A stretch of DNA of 64,000 nucleotides from Apus apus (lineage: Eukaryota; Chordata; Aves; Apodiformes; Apodidae): positions 1,302,001 through 1,366,000 of the forward strand of contig NC_067305.1 in NCBI RefSeq assembly GCF_020740795.1. The letters run 5' to 3'. The first letter of the stretch is position 1, and each line of letters starts with the position of its first letter. Below the pieces are notes generated by a model. The model was given only the letters and a program-made list of their open reading frames with translations, did no database searches and was not told the origin of the DNA. This document shows, in pieces, positions 22,371-33,539 of this stretch. Made by a program: the position numbers and the translations under genes.

Positions 22371-25300
22371 ATGGGAGACCTGGACATGCCCATTGGCTCA
22401 CTGGGCGAGGAGGTGGTGGCCCAGCTCTGCGAGCTCCTGGATAATGTCAGCTGGGGCTGGCGCAAGCTGGCCGAGGTGGCTGGGGCAGAGAAACGCTTCA
22501 GGTGCAGGTAGGGACAAGGGGGCATCTCCAAGGCTTCATCCTACACCAGGTGACAAAACTCAAGTGGGCCAGCCCTGCTATGGGCTGAGCGAGGGACAGG
22601 TGGGTCCCCCAGCCGCCTCGTTATGGCCACAGTCTGGGCTGGGGACACTGCTGAGTGCCCCAGTGGGGGTCCCTGTCCTCCTTGGGTGGGAGGTGGGCTG
22701 CAGCACTCAGTGCTGTGGGTGCCTTTCAGCATGGAGGAGCTGGAGATGTGCTCACTGAAGGTGCTGGAGCCCCGTGGGAGCCCCACTCAGTGTCTCCTGC
22801 AGCTCCTGGCTGAGCGCGACTGCAGCCTCAAGTACCTGCTGGGCTGCCTGGAGAGGATGGGGCACACAAAGGCCTGCCAGGTCCTCAGCAGTGCTGGTAG
22901 GGATGGGCCACAGGGTCTCACAGGGCTCAGCAGAGGAAAGCAGGGGGAGATAAGGGGCAGCTCTTGCTGCTGGCGGGCTTGCACTGGGTAGCAGGGCCCT
23001 GGGCTGGTGGGGTGGAATGAGATGGATGCAGCAGGGTGAGATAGGATGGGATGTGTTGGCGTGGGAGGGGGTGGGCAGTGGGCTGTGGTGAGACAGGCTG
23101 CAATGGGACATGGTGGGATGGGACAAGACAGGACTGGACAGGTGGTGATGGGATGAGAAGGGATGGGACGGAACAGGGTAGGGTGAGATGGGACAGGGTA
23201 TGATGGGACAAGGTGGGATGGGGTGGAGTAGAGTGGGGTGAGATAGGGTGGAACAGGATGAGATGGGGTGGAGTGGGTGGGACGGCACTGAATGGGACAA
23301 GGTAGAATGAGATGGTTGGGACAGGACAGAGGGATGGGACATGGTGGGATGGGGTGGAACATGATGGGACAGGCCAGGCTGTTGTGGGTGGGTGTGGGAT
23401 AGGGTATGATGGGGCAGGATGGGACTGTGGTAGGATGGTGCAGGACAGGGGTCTCAGCCAGCCCAGCTGGTCTCTCTCCCTCTCTTCTCCCACAGTCCAG
23501 GACATGATCCGCATCACAGTGCAGCCAGAGTCACAGGTGGTGCCAGAGGGGACACGGGTGTCCCTGACCTGCTGGGCATCTGGACCACCAGGCCTCACGT
23601 ACCAGTGGTTCTGTGGGAAGCAGGAGGTGAGGCCCCTGTGCCATGTCGAGCAGGACCCCAGGGGCACATTGATGGCCTGGACACCCAGGTGGGTGGGAGG
23701 GAGCCCCTGACTCCTTGGGCCCCTCCTGTCTGGCAGGTTCCCGGAGCCACGGCCCCGGAGCTGGTGATGGACACGGCTGCCCCACCAGGCCAGCCTGCCT
23801 GGTACATCTGCAGGGTGAACTGCGGGGCCACCTTTGCCTTCTCCAGGTGGGCCCACATCCAGGTGGAGAAGAGCAGCAGCCCCAGCTCAGGTGGGCCCCA
23901 AGTCGTGTGTCCCTTGGGCTGGCATATGCATGGCTGTCAGGACCAGGGTGGCTCCCCCAGGGCATTGCTCACCCCACTGGGAGCGGGGTGGCTGCCATGG
24001 GGTGTCACTTGCCATGGCTGGGTGCTGGATTTGCTGCTCCATCCCCTCTCCAGCCAGTGGTTACTGCCCCACCATGGCAGGGCTGCAGATCCTGCGGCAG
24101 CCACGGCCGTGCCGCCTGGCTGAGGGGGACACGCTGGTGCTGGAGTGCAGAGCCATCGGCAACCCCCCGCCCCAGTACCAGTGGTTCAGGAACCAGCGCC
24201 CCGTGGAGGGTGCCCAGGCACCCCGGCTGCAGGTATGGTGGCACCCTGGTGTGGCAGGGCACGGCACAGCACAGTGAGCCATGCCACGCCACACCATGCC
24301 GTGCCGTGCCGTGCCACCCCTGCTGCCCCCTCTGTCCCACTGGCAGGTGAAGCTGGTGACAACAGCTGAGCGGGGCAGTTACTCCTGCCGTGTCTTCAAC
24401 CTCTTCCACGAGGTGTGGAGCCAGGAAGTGGATGTGGAGATCGGTGAGGGCCCCAGACAAAGCTCTGTGGTCCCCTGCTCTGCATGGGGTGTCCTGGCTC
24501 TGCTCTGCTCCCCTGTACAGTCCTTTCATGGCTACCCTACAGTTCTGGGGTCTCCAGCCCATTCTGGTGGGTGCTGCCATGCACAGGGACCTCTGACTCC
24601 TGCCTTTGCCACAGGCCCCTGGCTCTTCACCTCTGGAGGCTCCTGGCAGGAGGGGGATGGAGGTAGGTGGGGGCAGAGTGGGCAGGTCCCCACTCTCTGC
24701 CTGCTGCACTCCCAGGACCCTGGCACAGCCTTACTCTCTTTCCAGGCTCTCCGGAGCGTGGCAGTCCTGGCCAGCTGTATGGTAAGAGCCTGCCCAGGAG
24801 GAGTTGGTGGCCCTGTGGGGTTGCGACTGTCCCCAGTGTCACCCCAAAGGCTCCGCTTGGCCAAGGGTGCTTTGGGCACAGCATGACAAGGAGAGGCATG
24901 GGACACCATGGGGCACCCTGGAACCTGGAGACAGGGACACTGGCCACAACCAGGTGTCACCTCTGTGGGCTGAAAGTAGTGTGGACAGCAGGAGTGCTCA
25001 GCTCTGACTCCAGCACCTCCCTCTCCTGTCCTTGCAGCCACCGACAAAGTGGCCCTGCTGATTGGCAACATGCACTACCTGCACCACAAGCAGCTGAAGG
25101 CACCCATGGTGGACGTGCACACCCTCAGCACCCTCCTCCGCCAGCTCGACTTCAAGGTGGTCTCCCTGCTGGACCTGTGCAAGGCTGAGATGCAAACGGC
25201 TGTCAACGAGTTCCTCCTCCTTCTGGACAAGGGTGTCTATGGTGTGGTGGCACCCACCGGGGTGGCCCCAGCCAGGGGGGAACCGGGGGCTTTTGTGCCA

Positions 25301-27751
25301 GCTCTTGTGGGGTGGCTGGGTAAGAAGCAGGCACTGGCAGGTCAAGGGATGTCACCTGCTCTCCACCCCTCCCCGCAGGTCTGCTCTACTACGCCGGGCA
25401 TGGCTATGAAAACTTTGGCAACAGCTTCATGGTGCCCATTGACGCGCCCAGTTCCTACAGCTCTGCCCACTGCCTCTGCGTGCAGCGGGTGCTGCAGGCC
25501 ATGCAGCAGCGCCGCACCGGCCTCAACATCTTCCTGCTTGACATGTGCCGCAAGAGGTGACCCAACCCAGGGACATGCTGCCACACCACAGGGGTGTCTG
25601 TGGGTGCTGGGTCCTGGGGAAGCAGAGTGGGCTGTCCCCAGGCGCCCATCCAAACCCCTTGGCTTTGTCTGGGTGCTCCAAAGCATCAACGCCCCAGCTG
25701 AGCTGACAAATGCCACAATGGGTGGGCAGAGGGGCATGGGGCAGGGGGACACAGGGCAGCCCCTTGGGGCTGGGGTGCCTCAGGGTGGGTTTTGGGGGGC
25801 CAGTGGGTCCTGGCTCTGCTCAGCAGTACTTCTCTCACAGGAACCTCAACGACGACCTCATCCCGCAGGTTGGGGCGCTGCAGGTCACGGCCAACATCGT
25901 CTTCGGCTACGCCACGTGGGTCCCCTCCCCACCATCCCCGGTGCAGGCAGCAGGGCTGAGGTTCTCTCCCTGGCTCACAGAGGGGTCAGGGCTCAGCTCC
26001 TCACCACAACTCAGCCCCGTTTGCTCCCATGTCCTTCCCCTCCCTGTGGCTCAGCAGGATCCCTCCCTCAGGTTGATGCTGGAGGTGGTGGGTGAGGAGA
26101 AGCCCCCGGTCCCTTGCAGGGCCATGAGATGCCCACAGCACTGCTGGATTTCAGGCAGCACCCAAAGCGACTGAGCCCCGAGGCTCCTCTGGAGCACTGG
26201 AATTTAGGCTGATGCTGCTTTAAGCATCTAGGATCCAGCAGCAGCTCCCACCTCTCCCAAGCACAGGGCTGGATGGGTCAAGGAGGCGGGTAGAGCCATG
26301 GGCACCTGGCTCTGGTTGTCCCAGGGCTGTCACTCTGGTGGGTTCCAGTTCCCAGGGCGTTGATGGAGCCCATGATGGTGCCAACCACTGCCCCATCCCC
26401 ACAGGTGTGCGGATGCTGAAGCCTACGAGCTGAGCCAGGGCGAGCTCTCCAACGGCATCTTTGTCACTTTCCTCAAGCGCTGGCTGCTGGAGGATGAGAA
26501 GATCACGGTGCTGCTGGACAAGGTGGCTGAAGGTGAGTGGGGAGTGATGGGGGTCAGTGGACCCCCGGCTGCCCCCAGTGACCCCCTGTGCCCCCTGCAG
26601 ACATGGGCACGCTGGAGATCACGCGGGGCCGGCAGGCGCTGGAGCTCCGCAGCAACCTGTCGGAGAGGAGAGCTCTGACCGACCCCATCCGCCCCCTGGG
26701 CAGGGACGAGTCCTCTGCCAGGAACCTGCAGTGGGCCAAGGCTCACGGTGAGGGTCGTGGTCACCCCATCCAGAGCTGGCACCCAGGGGAGATGGTGCTG
26801 AGTCACAGGGAGAAGTGGCAGGCAGCACCTGCTGGGTTTCTCCTACCCTGCAGGAGAGAAACCACCAGCACGGAGCTGCCAGCCAAGTGGCAGGAGCATC
26901 ATGTCAGTGTCCCCGCTCTGGGGTGACCCACCTGGTCATGTCCCCTGTGGGTGCAGCTCTGGCCCTGAGCACCTGCTGGTCCCAGCCCCATGCTCACTGT
27001 CCCCTCCCCAGTCCTGCCGGAGAGCCGGCACCTCCGCTTCGACTGTGGTGTCACCGTCCAGTTGGGCTTCGCTGCCGAGTTCTCCAACATCATGATCATC
27101 TACACCCGTGTGCTGGACACCCCTGGGGACATCGCCAAGTGTGAGGCCAAGCTCACTGACCTACCCGAGGTGCGAGTGGGTTGTTGAAGCCTGTGCTGGG
27201 GTGATGCTGGGCAACGGGGTGAGGGGACCAGTGGTGATTTTCACGGCTGGATGCCGCCCATGGCAGGAGCTGGATGTGGACGTCAAGTGCACCAACAAGG
27301 AGAGCCCAGAGGATGTGGGCAGCCCCCTGGCACCCACCTGGAGCCTCGGCTGCCCCTCCTGCTGCCTCTACAGCCGGCTCTGTGGCTTGCAGAAACTGCG
27401 GGTAAGGCTGGGCAAGGGCCAGTGCCAGGAGCAGGGCACAGCCAGGGCCACAGGCCAGGGCAGTTGTCCACCCAGCCTGTGCTCCCGCAGCAGGAGCTGG
27501 TGTTCACCATCTGCCTGCAGTACCGCTACCGCGGCGTGGATGACTTCCTGGAGGAGCGGCGGGTGGTGAGCGTGGGGAGGCCGCTCATTGCCAAGCTCAA
27601 CCTGCAGCTGGTGGCCTCCCCACCAGCCTCACCCCCCCACAGCCCCCTCTCTGCCTCTCCCCACGGGGGCTGGGGGGCAGTCAGGGCATCCTGGGTCAAC
27701 ACTCCAGAGGAGAACTTGAGCCCCGAGGTCTCCAGTTCTCAAGCCCTGTAG
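22371..27751 (+). CDS. MALT1-like type 1 paracaspase
   Basis: Second vertebrate MALT1-type protease (paralogues called PCASP2 and PCASP3 in the literature; I cannot tell which). Sixteen exons in phase: 22371-22507, 22730-22896, 23496-23626, 23737-23890, 24054-24232, 24347-24443, 24615-24662, 24746-24781, 25038-25241, 25379-25556, 25841-25915, 26405-26532, 26601-26747, 27012-27169, 27267-27401, 27491-27751; 744 residues (human MALT1 824). Order: death domain (about 10-95), two Ig domains (about 105-290), caspase-like domain (about 317-545), third Ig domain (about 555-685), short tail. Catalytic His392 (YYAGHGYE) and Cys441 (LLDMCRKR) are 49 residues apart, as in MALT1 (415 and 464). The S1-pocket acids Asp342, Asp439 and Glu477 and the allosteric Trp556 align with human 365, 462, 500 and 580. 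By family it should cleave after arginine and work with BCL10 and CARD-coiled-coil proteins; that role is inferred. No frameshift or stop was seen. Confidence 0.95.
23005..23455. repeat. GGGAT/GGGAC minisatellite in the paracaspase gene
   Basis: A long irregular array of GGGATG, GGGACA and GGGGTGG units fills intron 2 and ends about 40 bases before the acceptor of the exon at 23496. Frames through it rich in Ser-His-Pro on the minus strand are repeat artefacts. Confidence 0.85.
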
Positions 27752-28443
27752 AGGGACAGCATGGCCTCCCCTTGTCACTGCAGCCCCCTGGGCCATGTCT
27801 GTCCTGCTGGGGAGCCAGGGGCTGGAGGGGAAGGGGGGGACATGAGTGCAGGGGAGCACTGGGTGGGGTGAGCCCCATCCTGGTGTGTGCCAGGGGGTGT
27901 GGGGCTCGCTGTCTGGTACAGCTGGGACCTCTGCTGCAGGGGATGGCAGCCTGGTGCCACCACTACGTGCCAGGGCACTGCCAGCCCCACGTCCCACGGG
28001 CAGTGCCAGCCCCACATGCCAGGACACTGCCTGGCAGCCGGGGGGCAGAGACCCCACGGCTCAGGTGGCACGAGGTGTTGCACCAGGGCAGGGTTGGGTT
28101 TGTTCAGGCCGAGGCGAAACAGAGAGAAATAAGCAGATTAGGGGGCAAATCCCGAGGGAGGGGATTAGAGGGGGTGGGAGCAAGAGGGTTTCTGCTCTGC
28201 CTCAAGGGGCTTGGAGAAACCCCTGCTTCCTCCAGCTCTTCCCAGTAGCACCCAGTCCTCCCAGTGCAAGCCCAGGTGCAAGGCTGTGCTGGCCCCATTG
28301 GGCAGCGACTGATTTCAGGATAGAATCGGGGTGGGGAAGGAAAATGCCTTTTTTGGTGGATTTTTCTCAAATGTGGCCCCACGTGCAGGTGTCTGCAAAC
28401 AATGCTGGGTGTGCTCTGCTGGGTCCCAACCAGAAGAATCACC

Positions 28444-28449
28444 AATAAA
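28444..28449 (+). terminator. Candidate poly(A) signal of the paracaspase gene
   Basis: First AATAAA after the stop codon, about 690 bases downstream. 27752-28443 would then be its 3' untranslated region; nothing else is seen there. Confidence 0.5.
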
Positions 28450-28619
28450 GTGGGATGGGCGGGTGGCTCCTGGGGCTTTTTCGGGGTTTAAAAGGCATTT
28501 TTGGGGGGCTAGAAATGTTGCCTGTTCTCTGCACTAAGAGCAGCACGACACTGGGGGGCTGTGGGATGGAAGAGGCAACCCCCTGGAAGGGTACCCCGAC
28601 ATCTCCCGTCACGATGCCA

Positions 28620-29110
28620 GTGCCACCCCCATGCAAATTAGCTCGGTGAAATAATTAGCATAACCCTCCAACCCAGACACCCGGGGAGATGCGGCCTCAC
28701 CCGGGGGCCTCTCCGTGCCCTCGCTTTTGGGTGGCGGTTGCAGGATGGGAGGAGGGGGAGCATCCTCGCCCCAATTAGGCTCCCATCAAACGGGCCGGGG
28801 GTGCCGAGCCCCCCGCTCCCCGCGCCAGTCGGCCTTTGTTGGCGCTCGGGAGGCCGAGGGGAGCCCCGGGCTGGCGCCAGCCTTGGCCATTATGTCATGT
28901 GAAAAGCGCAGCCCCCATTGAGCGCGTCCCGTCCCCCGGATCAAACCCCATTACTTCCGCGGCCTTTGCTTCATTATCTCCCCGCCAGAGCAGGTCTCTG
29001 CCGGGGCCGCTTCACCTCGGCCTCGGCCCATTAGCCAGGCTGGGGAGCTGGGGGAGCATCGATTATGCGTTTAATGGGTTGTTAAAGGTTTAATTGTCAC
29101 TAACGAAGCA
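28620..29110. promoter_or_regulatory. Homeodomain-site-rich element downstream of RAX2
   Basis: Within GC-rich surroundings this segment holds an octamer ATGCAAAT overlapping a TTAG core (about 28631), AATAATTAGCATAA (about 28650), CCAATTAGG (about 28772), CATTATG, CATTACTT, CATTATC, CATTAGCC, and a final AT-rich stretch with GATTATGCG, TTTAATGG and TTTAATTGTC (29060-29100). Such clustering of TAAT/ATTA cores is typical of conserved enhancers near retinal homeobox genes. Conservation itself was not tested. Confidence 0.4.
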
Positions 29111-30645
29111 GACGAGCAGCAGCAGCCGGGGGACGGGAGACAAGGGGAAGGGTCTTGCTGGGGTCAGTGCCTCGCCCGGCCCAGTGGCAGCCCGGCCAGT
29201 CCTGCATGACCCCAGGGCGGTGGGGGCGTCGGTGTCCAGCCCTGGATTGGGTGAAACCCCCTGGGTGGGGGGCTGTGGCTGGGTCTGCTGGTGCCCGGCC
29301 CCTGCAGGGACATGGGGACACGGTGAGGAGGGGGCTGCCCCAGCAGAAGCCCACTTTATGGCTGTTGTTGGGTCTGAAGGGGGAAGATTTTCTGAAGAAA
29401 CATCTTGTTTTGGTGGGGAGTCACTGCTTGCATTGCTTCCCCAGCGAGCTGGAGCACCCCAGGGACCCAGAGCACCCCAGGGACCCGAGGCACCTGCTCA
29501 CCCAGGGCTGAACCCCCTCTCTCTTGCTGTCTCAGCCGTGCTCCAGCCCCTCAAAGCCACCACAGCCTCTGACATCGGGGCTGGGGCTGTCCTGGCCCTC
29601 ACCACCACCATTGGGGTGCTGGTGCTGCTGCTGCACCCCAAACCCCAGTGGGCAGGCAGGCAGGATGCCCCTGGGGCCACAGGGACGTGGCACCTCACCA
29701 CCACCACCTCTCTCCCACCTGGCAGGATGTGCCAGCAAGGGCTGAGCTGGCCTTGGAACCTCCTGCCACCCCCACCACAGGGACCCCAGGGCTCCCTGCT
29801 GGTGCCCTCCTCTCCCCAGCTCCCCGCCTCCCCCCCCCCCCCCATTGACACAGTGACAACAGCTTTGTGCTGCCAACATGTGGCCAGGCAGACACCCCTG
29901 TGGAGCAATTAGGGCAGGCACAGCCCCGGGGGTGGCTGAGCAGATGCCCCGTGGTGAGCGGGCCCAGGACGAGGAGCAGGTCCCAGCTGGGGCCGCACAG
30001 GTGCCCCCACCCGCCTGCACGCAACGGGGGGGCAGGAGGGTGACGCTCCCGCATCGCCCCGGGAACCCCTCCCCGGGCAGTGGGTGCCCAGCCCGGCACG
30101 CTAACGAGCAGCCCCGCTAACGAGCAGCAGGCCCAGCAGTGCCCGAGCCCAGCACGCAGCAGCTGTTCAGCTCATCTCTTTACTCAGGATACAACTGCCC
30201 TCTCGGCGCATCCACCGGCACCACCGGCCTCGCGCCCCGACGCAGCTGACACATCCCCCCGAGTGCTCCCTACCAAACTAGAGCTTTTCTGTTTAGTTTT
30301 GTGTAAATCTGCAGCATTAAAAAAAAAAAAAAAAGAATAATAATAATGGGAAGGGTTGTGGGAGGTGTTCGACCAGGGGCAGCGGGTGGCTCTGCGGCAC
30401 GGTCGGATGCCCAAGCCTTGGCCAGTGCCTCGGCAGGGCAGAGGGGCTGCTGGCAGCTGCCGGGGTGCTCTCCCATGGTGGGGTCCCACCAGCACCCCAG
30501 CTCACTCCTCTGCCACTGATGGAGGGAAAATGCAGCCTGGCATCCCCACCCTGGCTTTGGTCCTGCTGAGCATCCCACCGTCAGCCCCCTCGCCTGCCCC
30601 AGGGCTGAGGCAATGCTGGGGCAGGAGCCTGGAGGGGAGTGTTCA
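29111..30645. other. Intergenic, no gene seen
   Basis: GC-rich DNA with a C homopolymer (about 29831-29844) and an A-rich run followed by AAT triplets (30317-30348). It includes the presumed 3' untranslated region of RAX2, whose poly(A) signal I could not place. Confidence 0.5.
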
Positions 30646-32819
30646 TCAAATGGGCTGCCAGGTCTTGTCAATGGTCTGAATGTGCTCCTTGGCCTTCATG
30701 CGGAGGGAGGCGATGCTGGAGCTCCTCTGGTCCACCTCCTCCAGCGGGTACTTGTCCACAAAGGTGGTGCCGCACTGGTAGGGCGCGGGGGCCATGGGCT
30801 GCATGCCCTGCCCCATCGGCGGGGGGGTGTTGAGGAAGGAGTGCCCACCATAGGGGGGCTGCAGGGCCTGGGGGGCTCCCATGAAGCCAGGGATGCTGTG
30901 GACCGTGGTGGCACTGGAGATGGGTGATGTCAGCCACGGGTCGAGTGGGAGGGAGTTGCTCATGGGGCCCACGTTGGGCGTCATGGGGGGCCGGTTGAAG
31001 GAGAGCACAGGGGTGTCATGGAGCTTCATGGAACTGGCCTCCATCTTCTCCTGCCGCCTCCACTTGGCTCGTCGGTTCTGGAACCAGACCTGCAAGGGAA
31101 GAGCTGGAGTGAGCCCCACCATGCCCAGCCAGTCCCTTGCAGCCTGCCCCACATGCTGTGCCCTACACGGGATCCCCATTGTGTTGTGCCCCACACAGGG
31201 TGTCCCATCACCAAACAGGGTGCTCCTGGGGGGATGGGCCATCTGGAGTGTCCCATCCTTCATGGGACACCCCATGTCTCAGGTCCCAACGAGGGCTCCT
31301 GCAATCCTGGGCACACCAGACGCCTCTGCCAAACCTCTCCCAAACCCCAGAGGCTGAAGGCATCTCTGAAGGGTGGAAAGTGTGAGGTGACACTGCACAG
31401 CCCCTGCCCTCACTGCTCCACAGGAATGCACCACCTGGCCCCACAGAGGCCTCAGTATAACATCATCTGGCCTTCAAAAGCCCCTCAGAAAAAGCTTTTA
31501 GAAGCCAAAATGTCACAGTTTCACCAAAATGCCGCAGGAACAAGAGGCACCTGCAAGCCAAGGCTGGTGGTGATGGTCCCATTATCCCCAGAGACCCCAG
31601 CAGCAGGGGACATGGGCTGTCTGCCACACAATGCAAAAAGGGGGAGTAAAGATGAACAGATGAGAAGAGGATGTCCTCCATGGGCTGGTCACACAGTTGG
31701 TGGACACTCAGCTATACTGGTGCAAACTTGTGTCCAGAGAAGGGCAACAGGGCTGGGGAAGGGGCTGGAGCACAAGTGTGAGCAGGAGCAGCTGAGGGAG
31801 CTGGGGGTTCAGCCTGGAGACAAGGAGGTGAGGGGAGACCTGCTGGCTCTGCAGCTGCCTGAGAGGAGGTTGGAGCCAGGGGGGTCGGGCTCTGCTCCAA
31901 GGAACAAGTGACAGGACAAGAGGAAATGGCCTCAGGTTGTGCCAGGGGAGGTTTAGATTGGATTTTGGGAACAGTTTCTTCCCCAAAAGGGTTGTCAGGC
32001 CCTGGCCCAGGCTGCCCAGGGCAGGGGGGGAGTCCCCATCCCTGGAGGGGTTTCCAAGCCCTGTAGATGTGGTGCTGAGGGACATGGGGCAGTGGTGGCC
32101 CACATGCCAGAGGATCCGTTTTGGGCAGGGAGAGGGTTTTTAGAGAGTTTTTTTTCCTTCCTGGTGGTGGCTGCTCCCATCCCTCCAGCTGATGCCACAG
32201 GAAAGCAGGCAAACCTCAGCTACTTGTGACCATTTCCAACTCCTTAAGCCCGGGAAAATGCAAGATCCTCATGGATTTGGGGGTATTATTCATGTTGGAG
32301 CAGGGCAGTTACAGGGGGATGGTGGGGCTGGAAAGGTTCATCTGCTCAATGGGCTCATCAATTAATGACGCTGATCATTACATTTTCATAGAATCATCAC
32401 ATTGTTTTGGTTGGAAAAGACCTTCAAGTCCAATTGCTCACCCAGCCCTGCCAAGGCCAGACTGGGAACAAGATGAGGTGGTGGGAGCACAGCAAAGCTC
32501 TCCAGGACCAGGGCTATCCCTCAGCCATCACCCAGGGGACAGGTCGGGGTGCTGGGCCACTGGCTGCCCTCCCTACCTGCACGCGGACCTCCGGCAGGTT
32601 GACCTTCATGGCCAGCTCCTCGCGGCTGTAGACGTCGGGGTAGTGGGACTTCTCGAAGGCGCGTTCCAGCTCATGCAGCTGGTAGGTGGTGAAGGTGGTT
32701 CGGTTCCTCCGGTGCTTCTTCTTGGGCTGCTCCTCCTCGGTGGTGGCTGGTGGGGTGTCCTCTCCGTCTCCCGGCTTCCGCAGCTCACCCAGGTCCCCCT
32801 CGCACTTATTCAGGAACAT
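30646..32819 (-). CDS. RAX2: Retina and anterior neural fold homeobox 2
   Basis: Paired-like homeodomain transcription factor of photoreceptors. Two coding exons: 32819-32577 and 31089-30646, 228 residues (human RAX2 184). The start MFLN matches human MFLS, and a CAG acceptor eight bases upstream (exon from 32827) implies a noncoding first exon further up. The homeodomain spans residues 36-95 ([20 protein letters not shown]...[12 protein letters not shown]) with Gln at position 50; the intron interrupts it just before VWFQN, as in the family. The C-terminus carries the OAR/paired-tail motif [19 protein letters not shown]. There is no N-terminal octapeptide like that of RAX, which supports RAX2. 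The first upstream exon was not identified; candidates lie between 33100 and 34720. Confidence 0.94.
31720..32105 (+). mobile_element. CR1 LINE fragment in the RAX2 intron
   Basis: Shares GGGGCTGGAGCACAAGTGTG, TGCTGGCTCTGCAGCTGCC and CCTGGAGGGGTTTCCAAGC with the copies at 20455 (reverse) and 47225. The CR1 3' terminus is missing. Confidence 0.85.
32385..32462 (-). mobile_element. Short CR1 3' end
   Basis: CATAGAATCATCACATTG followed by GTTGGAAAAGACCTTCAAG and CCCAGCCCTGCCAAGGCC is the reverse of a CR1 tail. It lies in the RAX2 intron, about 280 bases from the larger fragment in the opposite orientation. Confidence 0.75.
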
Positions 32820-33034
32820 GGTGGCACCTGCGTGGGGACCAGGGGTGTCAGCTGGGGGGTGAGGACATCACCCCCCCCGTGGCCCCAGGGATGGATGGAG
32901 CAGGGGATCGATGGTTGGGAGGACGGGGCGGCCCCAGGGTCATGCGAAGGTCTAATCCTCCCTCCTGCTGCAGCATTATCCCAGGGCCACGGCCGGGGGC
33001 TGGCACTGAGGGGACCAGGCTGGGCTGGCTTCCT

Positions 33035-33067
33035 TGCTCCAGCTCCAGCTCCAGCTCCAGCTCCAGC
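33035..33067. repeat. GCTCCA hexamer repeat
   Basis: About five tandem GCTCCA units, upstream of the RAX2 coding exon. Confidence 0.85.
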
Positions 33068-33109
33068 CCCTCTTCTCCAAGGACTACAAGTCCAGCCCTG
33101 ACCTGCTGG

Positions 33110-33330
33110 AGGACCCAAGTGCCACCCAGTGCCATCCCCTGGCTAATAACCTGTTCTCTGCACGCTCAGAAGCGCGTTCAACCCTTGCAGTGTTTCATCT
33201 TTAAGCTTTTTATCCGGCATCTGAGATCTTCCTGCAGTAGTTGCTGGGGATTAAGGGCCCCTCTCTATGGTGAGGATGTGGGCAAGCATGGAAATGGGGC
33301 AGAAAGCCACAGTCCTGGGGCACTTCAGCT
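33110..33330. promoter_or_regulatory. RAX2: Possible RAX2 upstream element
   Basis: A lower-GC patch with GGCTAATAACC (about 33141), CTTTAAGCTTTTTATCC and GGGGATTAAGGG (about 33246); GGATTA is the core site of CRX/OTX factors. It may belong to the RAX2 promoter or first intron. Confidence 0.25.
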
Positions 33331-33539
33331 AATGCCCAAATGGGTGTGGGGTGGGAAAGGGAACATCATGTAACTTGGGGGTCCCGAGAGGGCAGCTGCA
33401 GGGGGTGGGGGGATGCTCAGGGGGTGCATGGGGGGGCTGTGCAGTGGGGTAGTGAGGGGAGAGTGTCTGCATGGGGGTGGGCATGGCAGGGGCCAAGCGT
33501 GTGTGGGCTGGGGGGTCTACAGGGCTGAGCAAAGCAGAG

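Noticed and set aside
22752-23856. Minus-strand frames rich in Ser-His-Pro
   Set aside because: They are the complement of the GGGAT/GGGAC minisatellite and of paracaspase exons.
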